This document shows positions 34,003-45,367 of a stretch of DNA of 64,000 bases, one piece after another. Numbering within the stretch: the stretch's first letter is position 1; every line of letters begins with the position of its first letter. The DNA lies in the NCBI GenBank assembly GCA_021399435.1, contig JAJTUP010000003.1:2108001-2172000 (forward strand). The letters are read 5' to 3'. This DNA comes from Diaporthe sp. PMI_573. Its lineage: Eukaryota; Ascomycota; Sordariomycetes; Diaporthales; Diaporthaceae. The position numbers were made by a program, and so were the translations under genes. The notes beneath the pieces were generated by a model. The model saw nothing but the letters and a program-made list of their open reading frames with translations. It had not been told where the DNA came from and searched no databases.

Positions 34003-35112
34003 ATGGTTGAGGCAATTCAGAGCCTAAAACAACTCCTAGAGCAGGACTTTAATAAGAAAATTAAATCAATAAAGGCTGAATTTCAGCTCAAGTTTACCAA
34101 GTTTAAAGACTATATAATGGACAAAGTAACTAAGGCTACGGCCCAGATAGCGCAAGAATTATCGTAGGTCTAAGAGCAGCTTACTCAAGTTTGCGGCGAG
34201 CTAGAGCGGACCTGATTGCAGCTGGATAAATTAAACAAGGCTGAAATACCGCAATTACCGGGTCGGATATATGCAGACGCAGCTAGAATAATACCTATCA
34301 GTATATCTACCCTATCTCTGGCTATAGCCCGATCGGTAACCCTAAAACCAGTCTTCTGTACGCTAGATATATCTAGAGTGCCCGAGAATTATACTAAAGA
34401 CGCTATACCGGCAATAATCTGCAAAACAATTAAATAGAAAATGCAAGCATCGAGTGACTAACCTCACTGGCAATGCGTCGTGGTGACTAGAGATGGACAG
34501 AATGCCAACCACTTAAGGATTATTAGCAAAAATAAAGAAGAAATGCAAAAGATTAAGACCATCCTTAAGGCTAGAAAGGCCCTGGGTATAAAGGTACTTC
34601 GAGACTAACTATACCCAGTCAAAGTTAACAGCATAAATTATATGGCCGTATTTGACTAGGAATTCAAGGTCCTTCCTGGAGCAATAGAAACATTAAGCCA
34701 CGAGAATGAAGTCCAGATTGCCAAGGTGGCCTGGCTGAGTCAAAAGGTCAACCCTAGGAAATACGGATCCATAATGGTATATCTTACTAAAAGCAGCAAT
34801 ACTAGGAGACTATTGCAGGAACACTACTTTCTTATAGTAGGCGAATTAGTATATACAAGTATATTCAAACAGATCACCGGACCGGAACAATACTACAACT
34901 ACTAAGAGCTCGGCCATAAAGCATTCTCGTGTAGCAAAAATCAGGTATATACAAGGTATGCCACCAAAGGCTACCATCACAGTAAGTACCAGGCGCAGAT
35001 ACCTAAGTATGCTCTTTATAGCGGGCCACATAAATCGTTTAGCAGAAACTGCTAGAAGCTTCACCTTAGGCGGCATAAGTAAGACGCTCCAGGTAATTTA
35101 GCTAAACGTAAG
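34003..35112 (+). mobile_element. Tad1-like LINE ORF1 relic (gag-like, zinc knuckles)
   Basis: The frame from ATG at 34003 (MVEAIQSLKQLLEQDFNKKI) runs to about 35100 with several TAG/TAA stops. It starts with a coiled-coil region, passes VVVTRDGQNANHLRI and VPENYTKDA, and ends in three damaged CCHC knuckles: ELGHKAFSCSK, GYHHSK and ALYSGPHKSFSRNC, with Cys-to-Tyr changes expected from RIP. This is the layout of ORF1 of Tad-clade non-LTR elements of moulds. ORF2 (endonuclease and reverse transcriptase) is missing; the element is cut off by the orphan repeat at 35113. Confidence 0.7.
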
Positions 35113-35622
35113 TCTGAAGGTTAGTGGATTGAATGGTCAGGTAGCAGTAGGGTGCACTGGAGGTCTTGGTGGGACGCTTGAGAGTGGTTCGGACAACTTT
35201 GTATTGAATTCGAGTGGGCTTCTGTCAGCCCTCCTCACATACCCTCCGACATCGTCTCACCCGTGGGCACGCGTGGGTTGGCTCTGGTGCAGGAATGGCG
35301 AGGCCGGAAAATTCGGCCCCCAGACCCACTATCTTTGGCTTTAAATAGCCAGCCAACCCTAATCCTAATAGTAACCAAACTAAATACAGATAAACTTTAG
35401 AAATTAGATTATCTAATGAACTAGGTTACATGCTTTTTGGGTAAGAAATAAGGGTAATGCAGAGGTACGAAGTTAGGGTCTTAAAACAGCCCAAAAAATC
35501 GACTCACGGCCACCAAACTCATCTGCCGGCGTGCACGCCCCATAGGCACTTAGACAAAATCCAGTGCCAAGTCTAGGGTAACTCCTTACGTGCAGCGCCC
35601 ACATAAGCGTTTCCGTTTAACA
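35113..35622 (+). repeat. orphan interspersed repeat, copy 3
   Basis: Full-length copy (TCTGAAGGTTAGTGGATTG ... GCGTTTCCGTTTAACA) of the family at 6296 and 8769. The left flank gtaag and right flank aaata give no target duplication. It lies between the LINE relic and an LTR, so the right junction is probably secondary. Confidence 0.8.
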
Positions 35623-35625
35623 AAA

Positions 35626-36115
35626 TATAATAATTACACTAAACCTTTATAAAGTTTAGTAGATAACCTATAGGGTTTATATTAGTAATATAATATAGAG
35701 GTAATACTTAACTATTTTATATAAGACATAATAATTCTATAAGTATAATTACTAGCTATAAGGCTATTTAGTTATTAGACTAAATACTTAGATTGACAAC
35801 TAAAGAGTCTGTTCTATAAAAGCTATCTACTATAGTGATGACTATATCCTTATATATTCCGACTCTTTATCTATCATAGGTGTTGGACCGTCTAGACTGC
35901 TTGACGATAGTTGCGGTCCTTCCCTATAGTCGACAGGACTGCCGACAGTCCTGTCGGTCCACCTCTATGGGTAGGTCCTAGACCCTAACTCTGGTCTTGG
36001 CGTATCCCGTAACTCTGCCAACTAGTGCCGCGGGGCTGGCGTTGTGGCATCTGATCCGGGTTGTCTGGGTCACCTAAACGGGTCCCCTTGCCGTCAAGTG
36101 CGTTGGTTTATAACA
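35626..36115. mobile_element. solo LTR, second family, half RIP-mutated
   Basis: Homologous to 16716-17193. The first ~250 bases have TpG/CpA changed to TpA almost throughout, while the last ~130 bases (CTGCCAACTAGTGCCGCGGGG onward) are nearly identical between copies. The middle (about 35880-35960) is different sequence containing the hairpin GACAGGACTG/CAGTCCTGTC. It ends TTTATAACA. No target duplication is visible. Confidence 0.75.
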
Positions 36116-36174
36116 TAGGGACTAACGGGGTAGTTAATTACTAATTAGTATTGGTACGGCCCTAATGCCGTAGA

Positions 36175-36567
36175 TTAGGGGTCTTTATATGTGTAAATAG
36201 GGGCGAGTAAAAGCCGTACTGTCTGGGTACAGGTTTGATTCTTATTACGGAAGGAAGAAAGGAAGCCATTGCTATTGTGGGCGCCGAAGTACTTGGTGTA
36301 GTAGCCAGCGCTTCTGCTGACTAAGACAGACCGGCCCTTCTGATTGGCCACAGCCGGGCCGGGCGTGTGGCCCCCCCGCGGGGATTTCACACAGACTTTG
36401 TCACCTTTCATCGGCCACAGCAAGCGAGTTTCATTTAGCACCTTATATTCGCTGAAGAGGTCTTGCCCGATGCTTTGACACCTCGCCTTTAGCGCCAGCG
36501 ATGCCCGATGGTCCAGACGAATCAACCAGCCTGAGATGTGCCGTACCTCAAGGAGCCAGCGACTGAC
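36175..36567 (-). CDS. unassigned ORF, possible relic
   Basis: About 130 codons open on the reverse strand (WLIRLDHRASLALKARCQ, LFSEYKVLNETRLLWPMKGD, GGHTPGPAVANQKGRSVLV), closed by a stop at 36175. There is no upstream Met in the first part and a TGA stands at about 36568. Codon use is more gene-like than in the AT-rich flanks. Family not recognised. Confidence 0.25.
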   Translation of the reverse strand, partial: VSRWLLEVRHISGWLIRLDHRASLALKARCQSIGQDLFSEYKVLNETRLLWPMKGDKVCVKSPRGGHTPGPAVANQKGRSVLVSRSAGYYTKYFGAHNSNGFLSSFRNKNQTCTQTVRLLLAPIYTYKDP

Positions 36568-38018
36568 AGCATGCGATCATACTACTTACTACCTATTCCC
36601 TCGATGTAGTTACTATGTGACATTTCTCTCGGGCACAACATTAAGGCGAGAGTGACCGAAACAGCGCTGGTAATGTTAAGAGCATATCGGAAAGCCCAGA
36701 GGCGTTGGTACATAATAATAGCAGCTTGACGTGCAACACGTTTTCGCATCGGACCGACAACAATAGCCACCTTAAGCCATGCGTGTCTGTCTCATTAACA
36801 GCGACAAGGTTTATGATGCAATATCTCTAACGCAATTCGTGAGTGCATGAGAGTGTCAGTATCGTTTGCTGGCCCTTTGCCCTGTAGCATCAGGGACTGT
36901 CCTCGGTGAGCCGCGTTGGCGGGAGTCAAGGCAGCATGATACAGGCAGACAGTCTTCGGTACCAATCATGCGGACATCCGATCCAAGAGGGCCATCTCCC
37001 TGTCAGGAGCCGTCCTTTTGCTAGAAGCGATCCTACCTGGGTAATTGCGAGAGTTCCGGGCAATGGCGGATCCAAACTCTCTCGTGTCAGACTCCTCCGG
37101 ACTGAAGCCAGAGGCCTCTTCTCGTGCGAGGTGGACTCCTAATCAGAAACCCTGTGCTTTCAGAGCCTGTTTCAATTCATGGCGATTCATTTCCCCACTC
37201 CCCAGATTCCCAGATATCGAGTACAGGGTTGTAAAGGGGTGACGTTTGGTCAGGTGTGTGACGTTCCGAGGCCAGTCGCGCTTCGACTTGTCTTCCCCCT
37301 ATTCCCCAAGCCAGCCCAGGTTTCCACGGCGTCCTTGGCGAACTCCGACCCCGAGCCGGGATTGGCATGCTAAATGCGATTTTCGGCGGCTCTGCGTCTC
37401 CAACCCCAGACTTTAAGCTTAAAAAAGTGCCGCTCGCATCGGAGACGCAGGTACGACTGGGCGGCTCACCTCGTCTGATGGTGCTCGTACTCGCCTCCTC
37501 AAACACCATGCCGCTTGAACCGTTCTTTTCTTATGCTCCATGGCTTCTTTTATGCTTATCGGACGTTGGCTTTCCCCCCTCCGTCATTCATCAGCTGGCT
37601 GGTGTCTGCCAATGTCAGTGGCTTGGCGGACATCCGTCCGAGCATTGAAACGAAACTAACTTCTTCACTGCCACCCCTTCAGCTTCAGGATAGTTCAGAC
37701 CACACCGCCCATGTTACGAAACGGGTGTTTGCCTTACCCAGTCGGGCGGATTGCAGATTTGCGGAAGATCGACGCAGATCATCCACTGTACAATAGCCTC
37801 CTTCTCAGGGGCCCGCTATTAGTCACTCGTCGAGTCGTCGTGCTATATAGATGCCTCATCCAACGTGATGTGACTTCTATCTTATGTGGTCTTGACCTTT
37901 ACGCACATAGCTTCTATTTTCTTGTCTTCTCTAAATCCCGGCTGAGCCGTTAGTTTCCTTACATCCAAATCCTTCATTTACTTACTCAGAGCTGGGTCTC
38001 CATCCATTCTCTTTCAAG
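36568..38018. other. no clear gene; border of the gene-rich compartment
   Basis: Base composition returns to normal here. Several short overlapping frames exist, none with a recognisable domain, so I call none. The last ~300 bases are the promoter of the small gene at 38019 (CT-rich, catccattctctttcaag just before its ATG). Confidence 0.45.
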
Positions 38019-38600
38019 ATGAAGTTCCTCTACATGATCACACTGGTGGCTGGCGCGACCGCTATCGCCGTTGAGCCCCGTCACCATCAAGGAAAGGGCG
38101 GCGGCGGCAAGAAGGGCAAGGGTAAGTTGAATACTCGAGAACGCCCTTTGGAACATCAGGTCAGGTATTGACGGGATCATCTAGCTGGTGGTGCTGCAGC
38201 TGGAGGCGGCCTGGCGGCACTCCTTGGCGGCGCGGCGTAAGTTCAACACCATACCACCTATCTCTTCGGACTCGCAACGTGTAGCTAACCTACAGCAGTG
38301 GTGGTGGCGCTGGAGCTGCAGGCGGCGCGGCTGGTGGTGGTAAGTAATGTTGATCCACTTTTCTGGACGTTCGAAGACAAACACCTACATAATCATTGTT
38401 GTCTATCTCCCTTCTTATCATCTCAGCGCCTTGTCAAGGTTGCACCCCTTGAGACAGATTACAGAATTTCCCTCCGCATGGACATATCTGTGTCAGTACT
38501 CTGAAAGCTGACAGCAAATATTCTAGCCGACGCTCAGGGTGGCGGCGCAGCTGGGGGCGCAGGCGGCGGCCTTGCCGCCCTTCTCGGTGGCGCGAACTAA
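38019..38600 (+). CDS. Gly/Ala-rich small secreted protein
   Basis: Four exons: 38019-38121, 38185-38236, 38296-38339 and 38527-38600. All three introns begin GTAAGT and end CTAG, ACAG and CTAG. The product has 90 residues. A signal peptide (MKFLYMITLVAGATAIAVEP) is followed by a basic HHQGKGGGGKKGK segment, then almost only Gly and Ala. The motif GGGLAALLGGA occurs twice, once in exon 2 and once at the C-terminus, so the gene may have grown by internal duplication. Such proteins in moulds are cell-wall or secreted effector-like proteins; the role here is unknown. It has no cysteines. Confidence 0.75.
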
Positions 38601-38909
38601 GCTTTGAGGCTGATGCTCCCACCAACAGAGTAACACCAGCACGGGAGATGCTATCAGGCGCCCATTGTTACCCCTCGTGATGCTCCGGTTGGGTAACTAG
38701 TCGTGAGCAACGCCAAGCAGGATTGAGGCATGTCTGTACATAAGACAGTGAACAAGCCACTCACTTTGTTGATACACGTGTTATAATACAGAAGATTTTT
38801 TTGTGATGATTCATGATACTCTTGACAAGTTACCGTGAAGTTTCTTGAATATCTGTAACATGATGGACAAACAGGTTGTGCAGTCACCCTCGCAGCCGCA
38901 GCGTCGTGC
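38601..38909. other. 3' intergenic between convergent genes
   Basis: Shared downstream region of the secreted mini-protein (+) and the SDR (-). Nothing else is seen. Confidence 0.5.
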
Positions 38910-40029
38910 CTACAGCCCGGTCTTGTGCCCCAGCATCCGCTCGCTCTCGTGAAATAGCATCTGTGCATTGTACGTGTCCTTGGCATGCTCGGCGAGATGT
39001 TCATCACCCAACTGACAGTCAGACATGTAGCCGAACGCCTCGCCGCCGATATCGAGGTCCGCCAGCTTCGGGTCAAATGCAGCGACAATTGTCGTGGCTG
39101 CGCCCTGGTCCAGGTTCTTCCAATGGCCATGAGGTGCCGTTCCCTTGATCATGTTCCATGATTCCTCGTCCAGGTTTCGCGATAACTCAGTCTCAATGGT
39201 TCCAGGATGGACAGACAGTGCTAGGATGTTGTCACCGCTCTTTTTGAAACGCCGGCTGAGCTCTGTGGCGTGCAGTATGTTGGCCGTCTTGGATTGCCCG
39301 TAGCCGATGAATCCGGGGTAGCCGTCGACGAGCTTCAGAAACCCCCCAGGAAGGCCCTTGGGAGGTTTCTGGCTGTCGGGGACCCCATCATAGACATAAT
39401 GGTACATCTGGTAGTCGTAGAAGCGAACCGGGGAGAGCCGGTGTCCATGACTGCTGAGGTTGACGATGCGTGTGGCGCCCTTTGGTCCGTCAGGCTTTGC
39501 CGCAGCACGGAGCTTAGAAAGCAACAGGTATGTGAGATAGAATGGGCCGAGATGGTTGACAAAGAAATTTTTGTCGACCCAAGTGTCCCCAGGAGTTTGT
39601 ACAGCGTCCCTGTTCATGTAATTAACGCCAGCGTTGTTGATGAGGACGTCAACGCGGTCGACCAGAGTATCGATCTGGGCAGCGGCTTCCTTGATAGAGT
39701 CGAGGGACGCGAGATCGAGAGAGACCTTCTGGACCTTCACGGAAGGATATTTTTGTCCAATTTCAACAGCCGCAGCATCGAGCTTGGATTGGGTCCGGGA
39801 GGCCAGGATGAGTGTCGCTGGCTCCTGGGAGGCGATTGCCACTGCTGTAGAGAAACCAAGGCCGGCGGGGCTAACACCGGTGATGACAACTGGTGAGCGA
39901 AATCAGTGCATGTCTTCAGAGCTTGCTCGGTGCCAATCACGGACCATTCTTCCCCTTGATTGATGCCCCGAGAGCTTTGGCCGCTTCGGTGGCAGTAGTG
40001 TCTCTGTTGAATTCCGGGTTGGACGCCAT
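38910..40029 (-). CDS. short-chain dehydrogenase/reductase (SDR)
   Basis: Two exons, 40029-39945 and 39889-38910, with an intron of 55 bases (39890-39944; donor GTCCGT is weak, acceptor CACCAG is good). 354 residues. Splicing restores the NAD(P)-binding TGVSPAGLG motif, which spans the exon border region. Further motifs are NNAGV, the catalytic Ser in IVNLSSHGH, and Tyr/Lys in GYGQSK, with HPGTIET after it. The NAD(P)-binding motif and the long insert (RFYDYQMYHYVYDGV) resemble the retinol-dehydrogenase/WWOX-like SDRs of moulds. Cytosolic; substrate unknown. It is divergent from a Zn2Cys6 regulator 745 bases away. Confidence 0.9.
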
Positions 40030-40773
40030 AGCGCAGACGTGATCAGTTGTATGGGTTACGCAAACCTGTATTAGGTAGACTTCTTGATACAGACGAGCTG
40101 AGAAGCCCTGTAGTTGTCAGTGCAGAGGTATTTGTTGAGGCTTCATTAATGTCCACAACGATGAGGGGAACCTGGGGCAGCGAGCACGAAGCTCGGTTTC
40201 TCGGCGTCTACTTTTGATGAAGCCCCGGGCCGCTTGGCTATTCTGGAGGTTTCTCCTCACATGACCCATCTGCCCCCCTACGTTTCCACTCTACAGCCGG
40301 GCAAGTAGTGCGTTCTACACAATGCCGCTTCCATGTACAGTAGCAGGGCCTTGGCTGGATGTCAGAGTCGCTATATCACCGGCTGTGTCTCTCCCACCAC
40401 CAAAGCTCCGAGCGAGATTGGCGCCAAGCTATAGGTAAGAGATGCTTAATAATTGAAGATTACTGTGAATTCATTAGATAGCCAATCCCAGCGTGCACGT
40501 CCCCTCACGTACGTACGTGAGCAATGCTGCGGCTGAGGAATTGCTGCGCCGTCGAATCCTTCCGCTCCTTCAGGCGGCAGTGTAACCTGGACGTTGTGCT
40601 TACCTACCTGACAGCTTGAACAAGATGCTCCTCCAGCCCTACGCGTGGATAACCTTTTACTTTCTTTTCACCCTTTTCGCACTAACAATGACGGCATTTG
40701 TCTAAACCAATTTTCAGATTTTTGTTATTGAGTCGCTGTCATTCGATATCAATTGAGGTTCTACAGCTCGGAT
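40030..40773. promoter_or_regulatory. divergent promoter of the SDR and the Zn2Cys6 gene
   Basis: 745 bases separate the two start codons, which point away from each other. An 18-base perfect palindrome lies at 40504-40521. A TF gene beside a divergent enzyme gene is the usual layout of a local regulator and its target. Confidence 0.55.
40504..40521. promoter_or_regulatory. 18-bp perfect palindrome, ACGT core repeated
   Basis: CTCACGTACGTACGTGAG reads the same on both strands. It contains three overlapping ACGT cores with TCACGT/ACGTGA half-sites, as bound by bZIP or bHLH dimers. It is placed centrally between the two divergent genes. Binding is inferred. Confidence 0.5.
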
Positions 40774-42596
40774 ATGACAAGAAAAGGTAGCACCAAGGTG
40801 AAGACAGGTAAGTGGCCCAGAGTAACAAACATCCTTGGCATTTTGACTCCGCGCTGACCGACCTACCTGTATAGGGTGCTTCACGTGCAAGTGAGTCGCA
40901 ATGCTTCTCCCCCGGGCGATCAAGCACTCATCAGATCGGGAACAGAGCACGAAAGGTCAAATGTGACGAGGTCAAGCCATGGTGTCGGAGATGCACCTCC
41001 ACGGGCCGCAAGTGCGAAGGGTATCCAGCTCTTCCGACCGGCCAGGCAGCATACACTTGGGAAGATCTCCTCACGCTTCAAACAGTCGCTCCGTGCCCAA
41101 CCATCACCCGAGTGAATCCGAGCACCCTTTGTACCTCGAACGACATGGAAGCCCGGGCATTGGACTTCTTCAGGACCCAGGTTGCACCTGTTCTTTCGCA
41201 GCACTCCAGCAAGCAGTTCTGGAACATCCTCGTCTCTCAGGTCGGGCAGCAAGAGCCAGCAGTGCGCCATGCTCTGGTTTGCATAGGATCCATGTATGAG
41301 GGGTTGGACGATACCAGGCACAATCTCTTGGCAAAATCCCAGGAGACCTTTGCGATCACTCAGTACAACTTGGCGCTGAAGAAATTGATCTCAGCAGCCA
41401 GCGACAAGAACATGACCTTGCTCGTCTGCCTGCTCTTCATCTGCATAGAAAACGCTGCGCGGGAACAAAGACATGGCCATCGAACACTGTCGACATGGCA
41501 TCACAATCTGCAATAGCATGCCAGAGGGGCTATCGGGCTGGGCGAAAGAAGAACTTACGCCGATATTCCTACGTCTCGCCACGTTCCCGTATTTCTTCGG
41601 TGCTGAGGCCGGTGAATTCCCACAGCCCCTCGGTCTGATCTCAGACCCCTCGGCTGTGGACGTCACAGCCGAAGAGAGGAATACGGCCTGGGACTGGTTG
41701 ATCAATCGGACGGTCCGCCTGATCCGTCTAGGCCTCAGCTATCGTCAAGGACCACGGCGGCACTTGCCGACGCCGGGTCACTTGCCCGTAGAACAACGGC
41801 GTATCTGTGCAGTATTGGCGCCGTGGCGGAATTACCACAGAGGCCTCAGGCTACAGGGCTCTATGAGCCTTGAGGATATGCCATCAATCCTGTTCAACGA
41901 AATGAAATGCATAGTGGGCATTATATGGGCCTCGTGTTGCTTGAGCAGCAGCGAATTGGTCTACGACGAATATATCGAGGACTTTGAGGAGCTCATACTT
42001 CTGTCCCAGCAGCTCGTCGACCTCAAAGCAGAAGAGAGCGGTCCGAAACCAAAGTTCATTTTCGAAATGGGGTTCATGCCTTACCTTTATTTCACGATTA
42101 TCAAATGCCGACGTCTGGACTTGAGACTCGCGGCACTAAGGTACATGCCACTGGTCGGACACGAGCGGGAGAACCTTTTCAGCACGAGGAATTGTTACTA
42201 TGTCGGAATGCGCGTCATTGAATTAGAGCACGGAATCAGCCTTGATCCCGCGCGACCAGAATTTCCCACCGACGCTGAGGCACCGCTGCCGGCAGATCAA
42301 TTCCGCGTCAGGAGTGCAGACATCACAGATGAAGTGGAAATCCGCCTGGATGAGGACGGTAGAGAAGCCGAGTACAGGAAGATCTTCTTCTGGATTAAGC
42401 CTGAAGCCATTACTCCAGGCTTCGCGGAATGGGTGAGAATAGGGTCGTTCCCTGGCACCCCCAGGGCACGGACGAGCACGCCAATGTCAGGTTCAATAGT
42501 GGCGACTGGACTTCACTCCTGTAGTCCGACTTCGGGATGAGCGATGTAATTTTATTATGGAGCTACGCTCTTTCGGCGTTGAAAAGCTACGGATAA
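40774..42596 (+). pseudogene. Zn2Cys6 transcription factor with two frameshifts and a stop
   Basis: Exons 40774-40807, a 16-base exon 40875-40890, and 40946 onward give the binuclear cluster CFTCKARKVKCDEVKPWC then RRCTSTGRKC (Cys spacing 2-6-6-2-6), followed by a fungal-specific regulatory region. The frame breaks at about 41440-41445 (one extra base, between ICIE and NKDMAIEHCRHG), and again at about 42455-42462 by loss of one base near a C run, after which the expected DEHANVRFNSGDWTSLL appears in another frame and meets TAG at 42522-42524. A further in-frame tail runs to TAA at 42594-42596. Unlike the RIP relics these are indels, so either the gene died recently or the assembly has errors here. 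Confidence 0.75.
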
Positions 42597-42857
42597 GCAG
42601 GGCAGAGCGGCTTTTCTTGGGTGGTGCAGGTAGTCACTTTTTATGCAGCGACATGAAATGAATAAAGTTGGTCACGAAAGCCCAAGATGGGGCTTTCTTG
42701 AATCAGTAACGAAATAAAAATCTGTATTCATCTCAGCGTTCTCCGTCTGTGTTCAGTTGGTATCAGCACAACGCGTAGACACTAATGTCGAGTAACCTGG
42801 ATCTCAACAGCCCATCTACCCTGGGGGTCCCTCTTTGAACTCAATCCTTTGCTGACA

Positions 42858-45367
42858 TTAGGCTCCTCGCTCCGCGAGCAGCTTCATTGCACGAACACGC
42901 TTCTCAGCGAGGAAGTAAAGCTTCTCCATGGAACCGAAACCGCCAGCCTTCTGGCTAAGCAACTGGCTAGTCTTGACCAGGTTCTTGATCTCTCGGCCAT
43001 TCAAGCTCAGACGGGACAACTTCTCCAGGTCCGCTTCCATGTTCGCAGAGGAGAACCCGTCTCTTCCCGCTCGATCGATAAAATTGCTCCAGATCTTCAG
43101 GCGCGCTGCCGCGGTGAGCTCGTAGTACGGCAGGAACAGGTCCACCCGAGACTGGAAGGCGAAGTCGATGTCGGAAGCCCGGTTGGTTGTCAAGAAGAGG
43201 ATACCGGGATAGTACTCCAGCTTTGTCAAGAACAGAGACACAAGCTCATTGCGTTTGATGCTCTCGCTCTGCCGCGCTGCCAGGAAGACGTCCGCTTCGT
43301 CTAGGAGTAGCATTGCATTCCACAGCTTGCACACCTGCAGCGCCTTGTCGAGGTTCCGTTCGATCTCTGCAGCCTCTGCGCCAAGTGCGCTTGCGCTCAT
43401 CGAGTAGAGAGGCACGTTTGCGCGTTCGGCCACTGCTTCTGCTGTAAACGTCTTCCCGACGCCTGGGGGGCCAAACATCAGAATGATTATACCACGGCCC
43501 TTGTCAGGAATGAAATCATCAAAGGCCTCATTCGATGTGGTCTTGCTTTCCACAAAGTCCCAAGCAAGCTGCTTTTCATCGTCTGGGACAACAAGGTTGT
43601 CGAACGCGTCATGGTTCCAGACGGCTCCAGACAGGCCGTCAATCTCCACAAAACCTAGTCACACTGGTCAACCTTTCTGTAGCCAGTCCAGACGGTCGTC
43701 AAGATGTCTGATTCTTACCCCATCTCTTTGTCTTCAAGTCAAATGCCATGAGCCATGGGTCCGCGATCAGACATTGCTCAGGGGCAAGCGGCAGAAGCTC
43801 TTCATTCCGACCCCATAAATCCGGGCCAATGGCATCATCCAAGTCTGACGGAACCTGAATAAAGTCGCCAGACTCGGATGTTCGAGACAGGTCTTCGGGC
43901 TGTTGTGCATCTTGACTGTGAGATCGTGAGCTACTTTGAGACCTTGTTCTGGTTCTGGAAAGCGCCCTAGATGCCGTCGGTGGCGTGGGCTCATCGAACG
44001 ACGGAAATGATCGCAGGTTGGGCCTTGCATTTCCAGAGGACGAGTAATATGCAAATGTGTCTATAATGACACGGCCCTCGACCTGAGATGGTTGTCAGTT
44101 GAGATCGTATAGGTTCACAATCGTCAGGATCAGTAACAGCGTGGTGAACTCACCTGTCTTTTTACTGTGTTGACTTCATCATCCACAAGATGCATGCTCC
44201 CCTTGTAGGTCTGGATATGGTAGCCCCTCAGACGCTCAATCTTCCTACCACGGTCCAGCATCGCGCTCTTGAAGCCCTCGGGGTCCTTGTGAAAAGACAG
44301 AGGATAGATTCTCAGTGAGTTGACGTAACGGTTGCCTAAGAATGGCTCGATCCATGCAACTTCCTGAACGTAGCCACAACGGCTTCCGTCCCAGGCCAAC
44401 TTCTCAAAATGGACTCTCCACCCAAAGCTTTTCATCTTGTACTTCATGACACGTCCGAGAATAGGTATTCCCCGGGTGGTAGTGACGATGAGTTCTGAAG
44501 GGGGAAAGATGTGCCAAACATCATCGTAGGAGATCTTGCCTGTGTCGCGGGTCTGCGCCAAAGCCCCAACACTTGGGGCTAGAATAGGGTCTAGGAAGCC
44601 CACCAGGGTATCAGCAGCCTGTTTCTCGTCAACGGTAACGTTCTCATCGTCTCTGAGTTCTGCATGCAGATTGTTCAGTCGGCCCCATCTGTGGACCAGC
44701 GGTCTGAAAGGCTTGTCAAAAGCCCAGTCTGCCAGATGAGGGTCGAATCCTTGGTAATCTTCCAGAACCCTGGTAAGCAGTCCACGCATCAAGTCGTTGT
44801 TGATGGTGAATTTCAGAGTGGCCCTTTCCTCTGTGTTAGTTAGATGCTTCTATGTTGTGCGCTCATAGCAGCAACATGATCTAGAGTTTGACATTTCCAT
44901 CGCACCGAAAGTTCTCCACTAGTAATCTTTCCTGCCCAAACAAGCTCGGTGCCGAAAAGAAAGCGGCCGAGTGAGGTAACGGTACAGTACGGTAGGGCAG
45001 CTAGGGTTCCTGGTGGCAGGAATCTTGAGCAAACGTACCAAGAACCCGGTTCCCCGGAAAGACGATGAACGATGGCCATCTTTGCCGCACGGGCTTCGAG
45101 CTCGTTGGCTTCATCTTGGAGGTTTTCGAATTCCGACCACCGCAAGGTTAAATTGTAGTTAAAACTGGGGAGGCTGGGATCGTTGTGGCCATAAAGTGTT
45201 GCGACATGGAATGATTGTGCATCTGTGGTGCCAGCCATGATGACGTTCCAGAGAAGTGAGGCAAAGATTAGACAAACGGTTTCCTGTCTTGATGTGGTGA
45301 CGAGAATATCGGCTTGGGGACCAGTGATGGCAACAAAACGGACTTGTGAGGGCTCTTCGTCCGACAT
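42858..45367 (-). CDS. AAA+ ATPase (fungal ATAD3/Bcs1-like, DUF7025 type)
   Basis: Four exons: 45367-44876, 44828-44154, 44082-43719 and 43654-42858; they total 2328 bases, 775 residues. The intron at 44829-44875 has a weak donor (GTTGCT) and is the least certain. The N-terminal ~500 residues form the large region found before the ATPase in this mould family (CSRFLPPGTLAALPYCTV; VIIDTFAYYSS; QCLIADPWLMAFDLKTKRW). The ATPase has Walker A GPPGVGKT, Walker B LLLDEADVF and a sensor FLTTNRASDID. A Ser/Arg-rich low-complexity stretch (SRTRTRSQSSSRSHSQ) lies in exon 3. The protein is probably a homo-oligomeric remodelling ATPase; its target is unknown. Confidence 0.8.

Noticed and set aside
39270..39896. 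A 208-codon forward frame opposite the SDR gene
   Set aside because: The reverse frame has all SDR motifs and a consistent intron; the forward one is its shadow.
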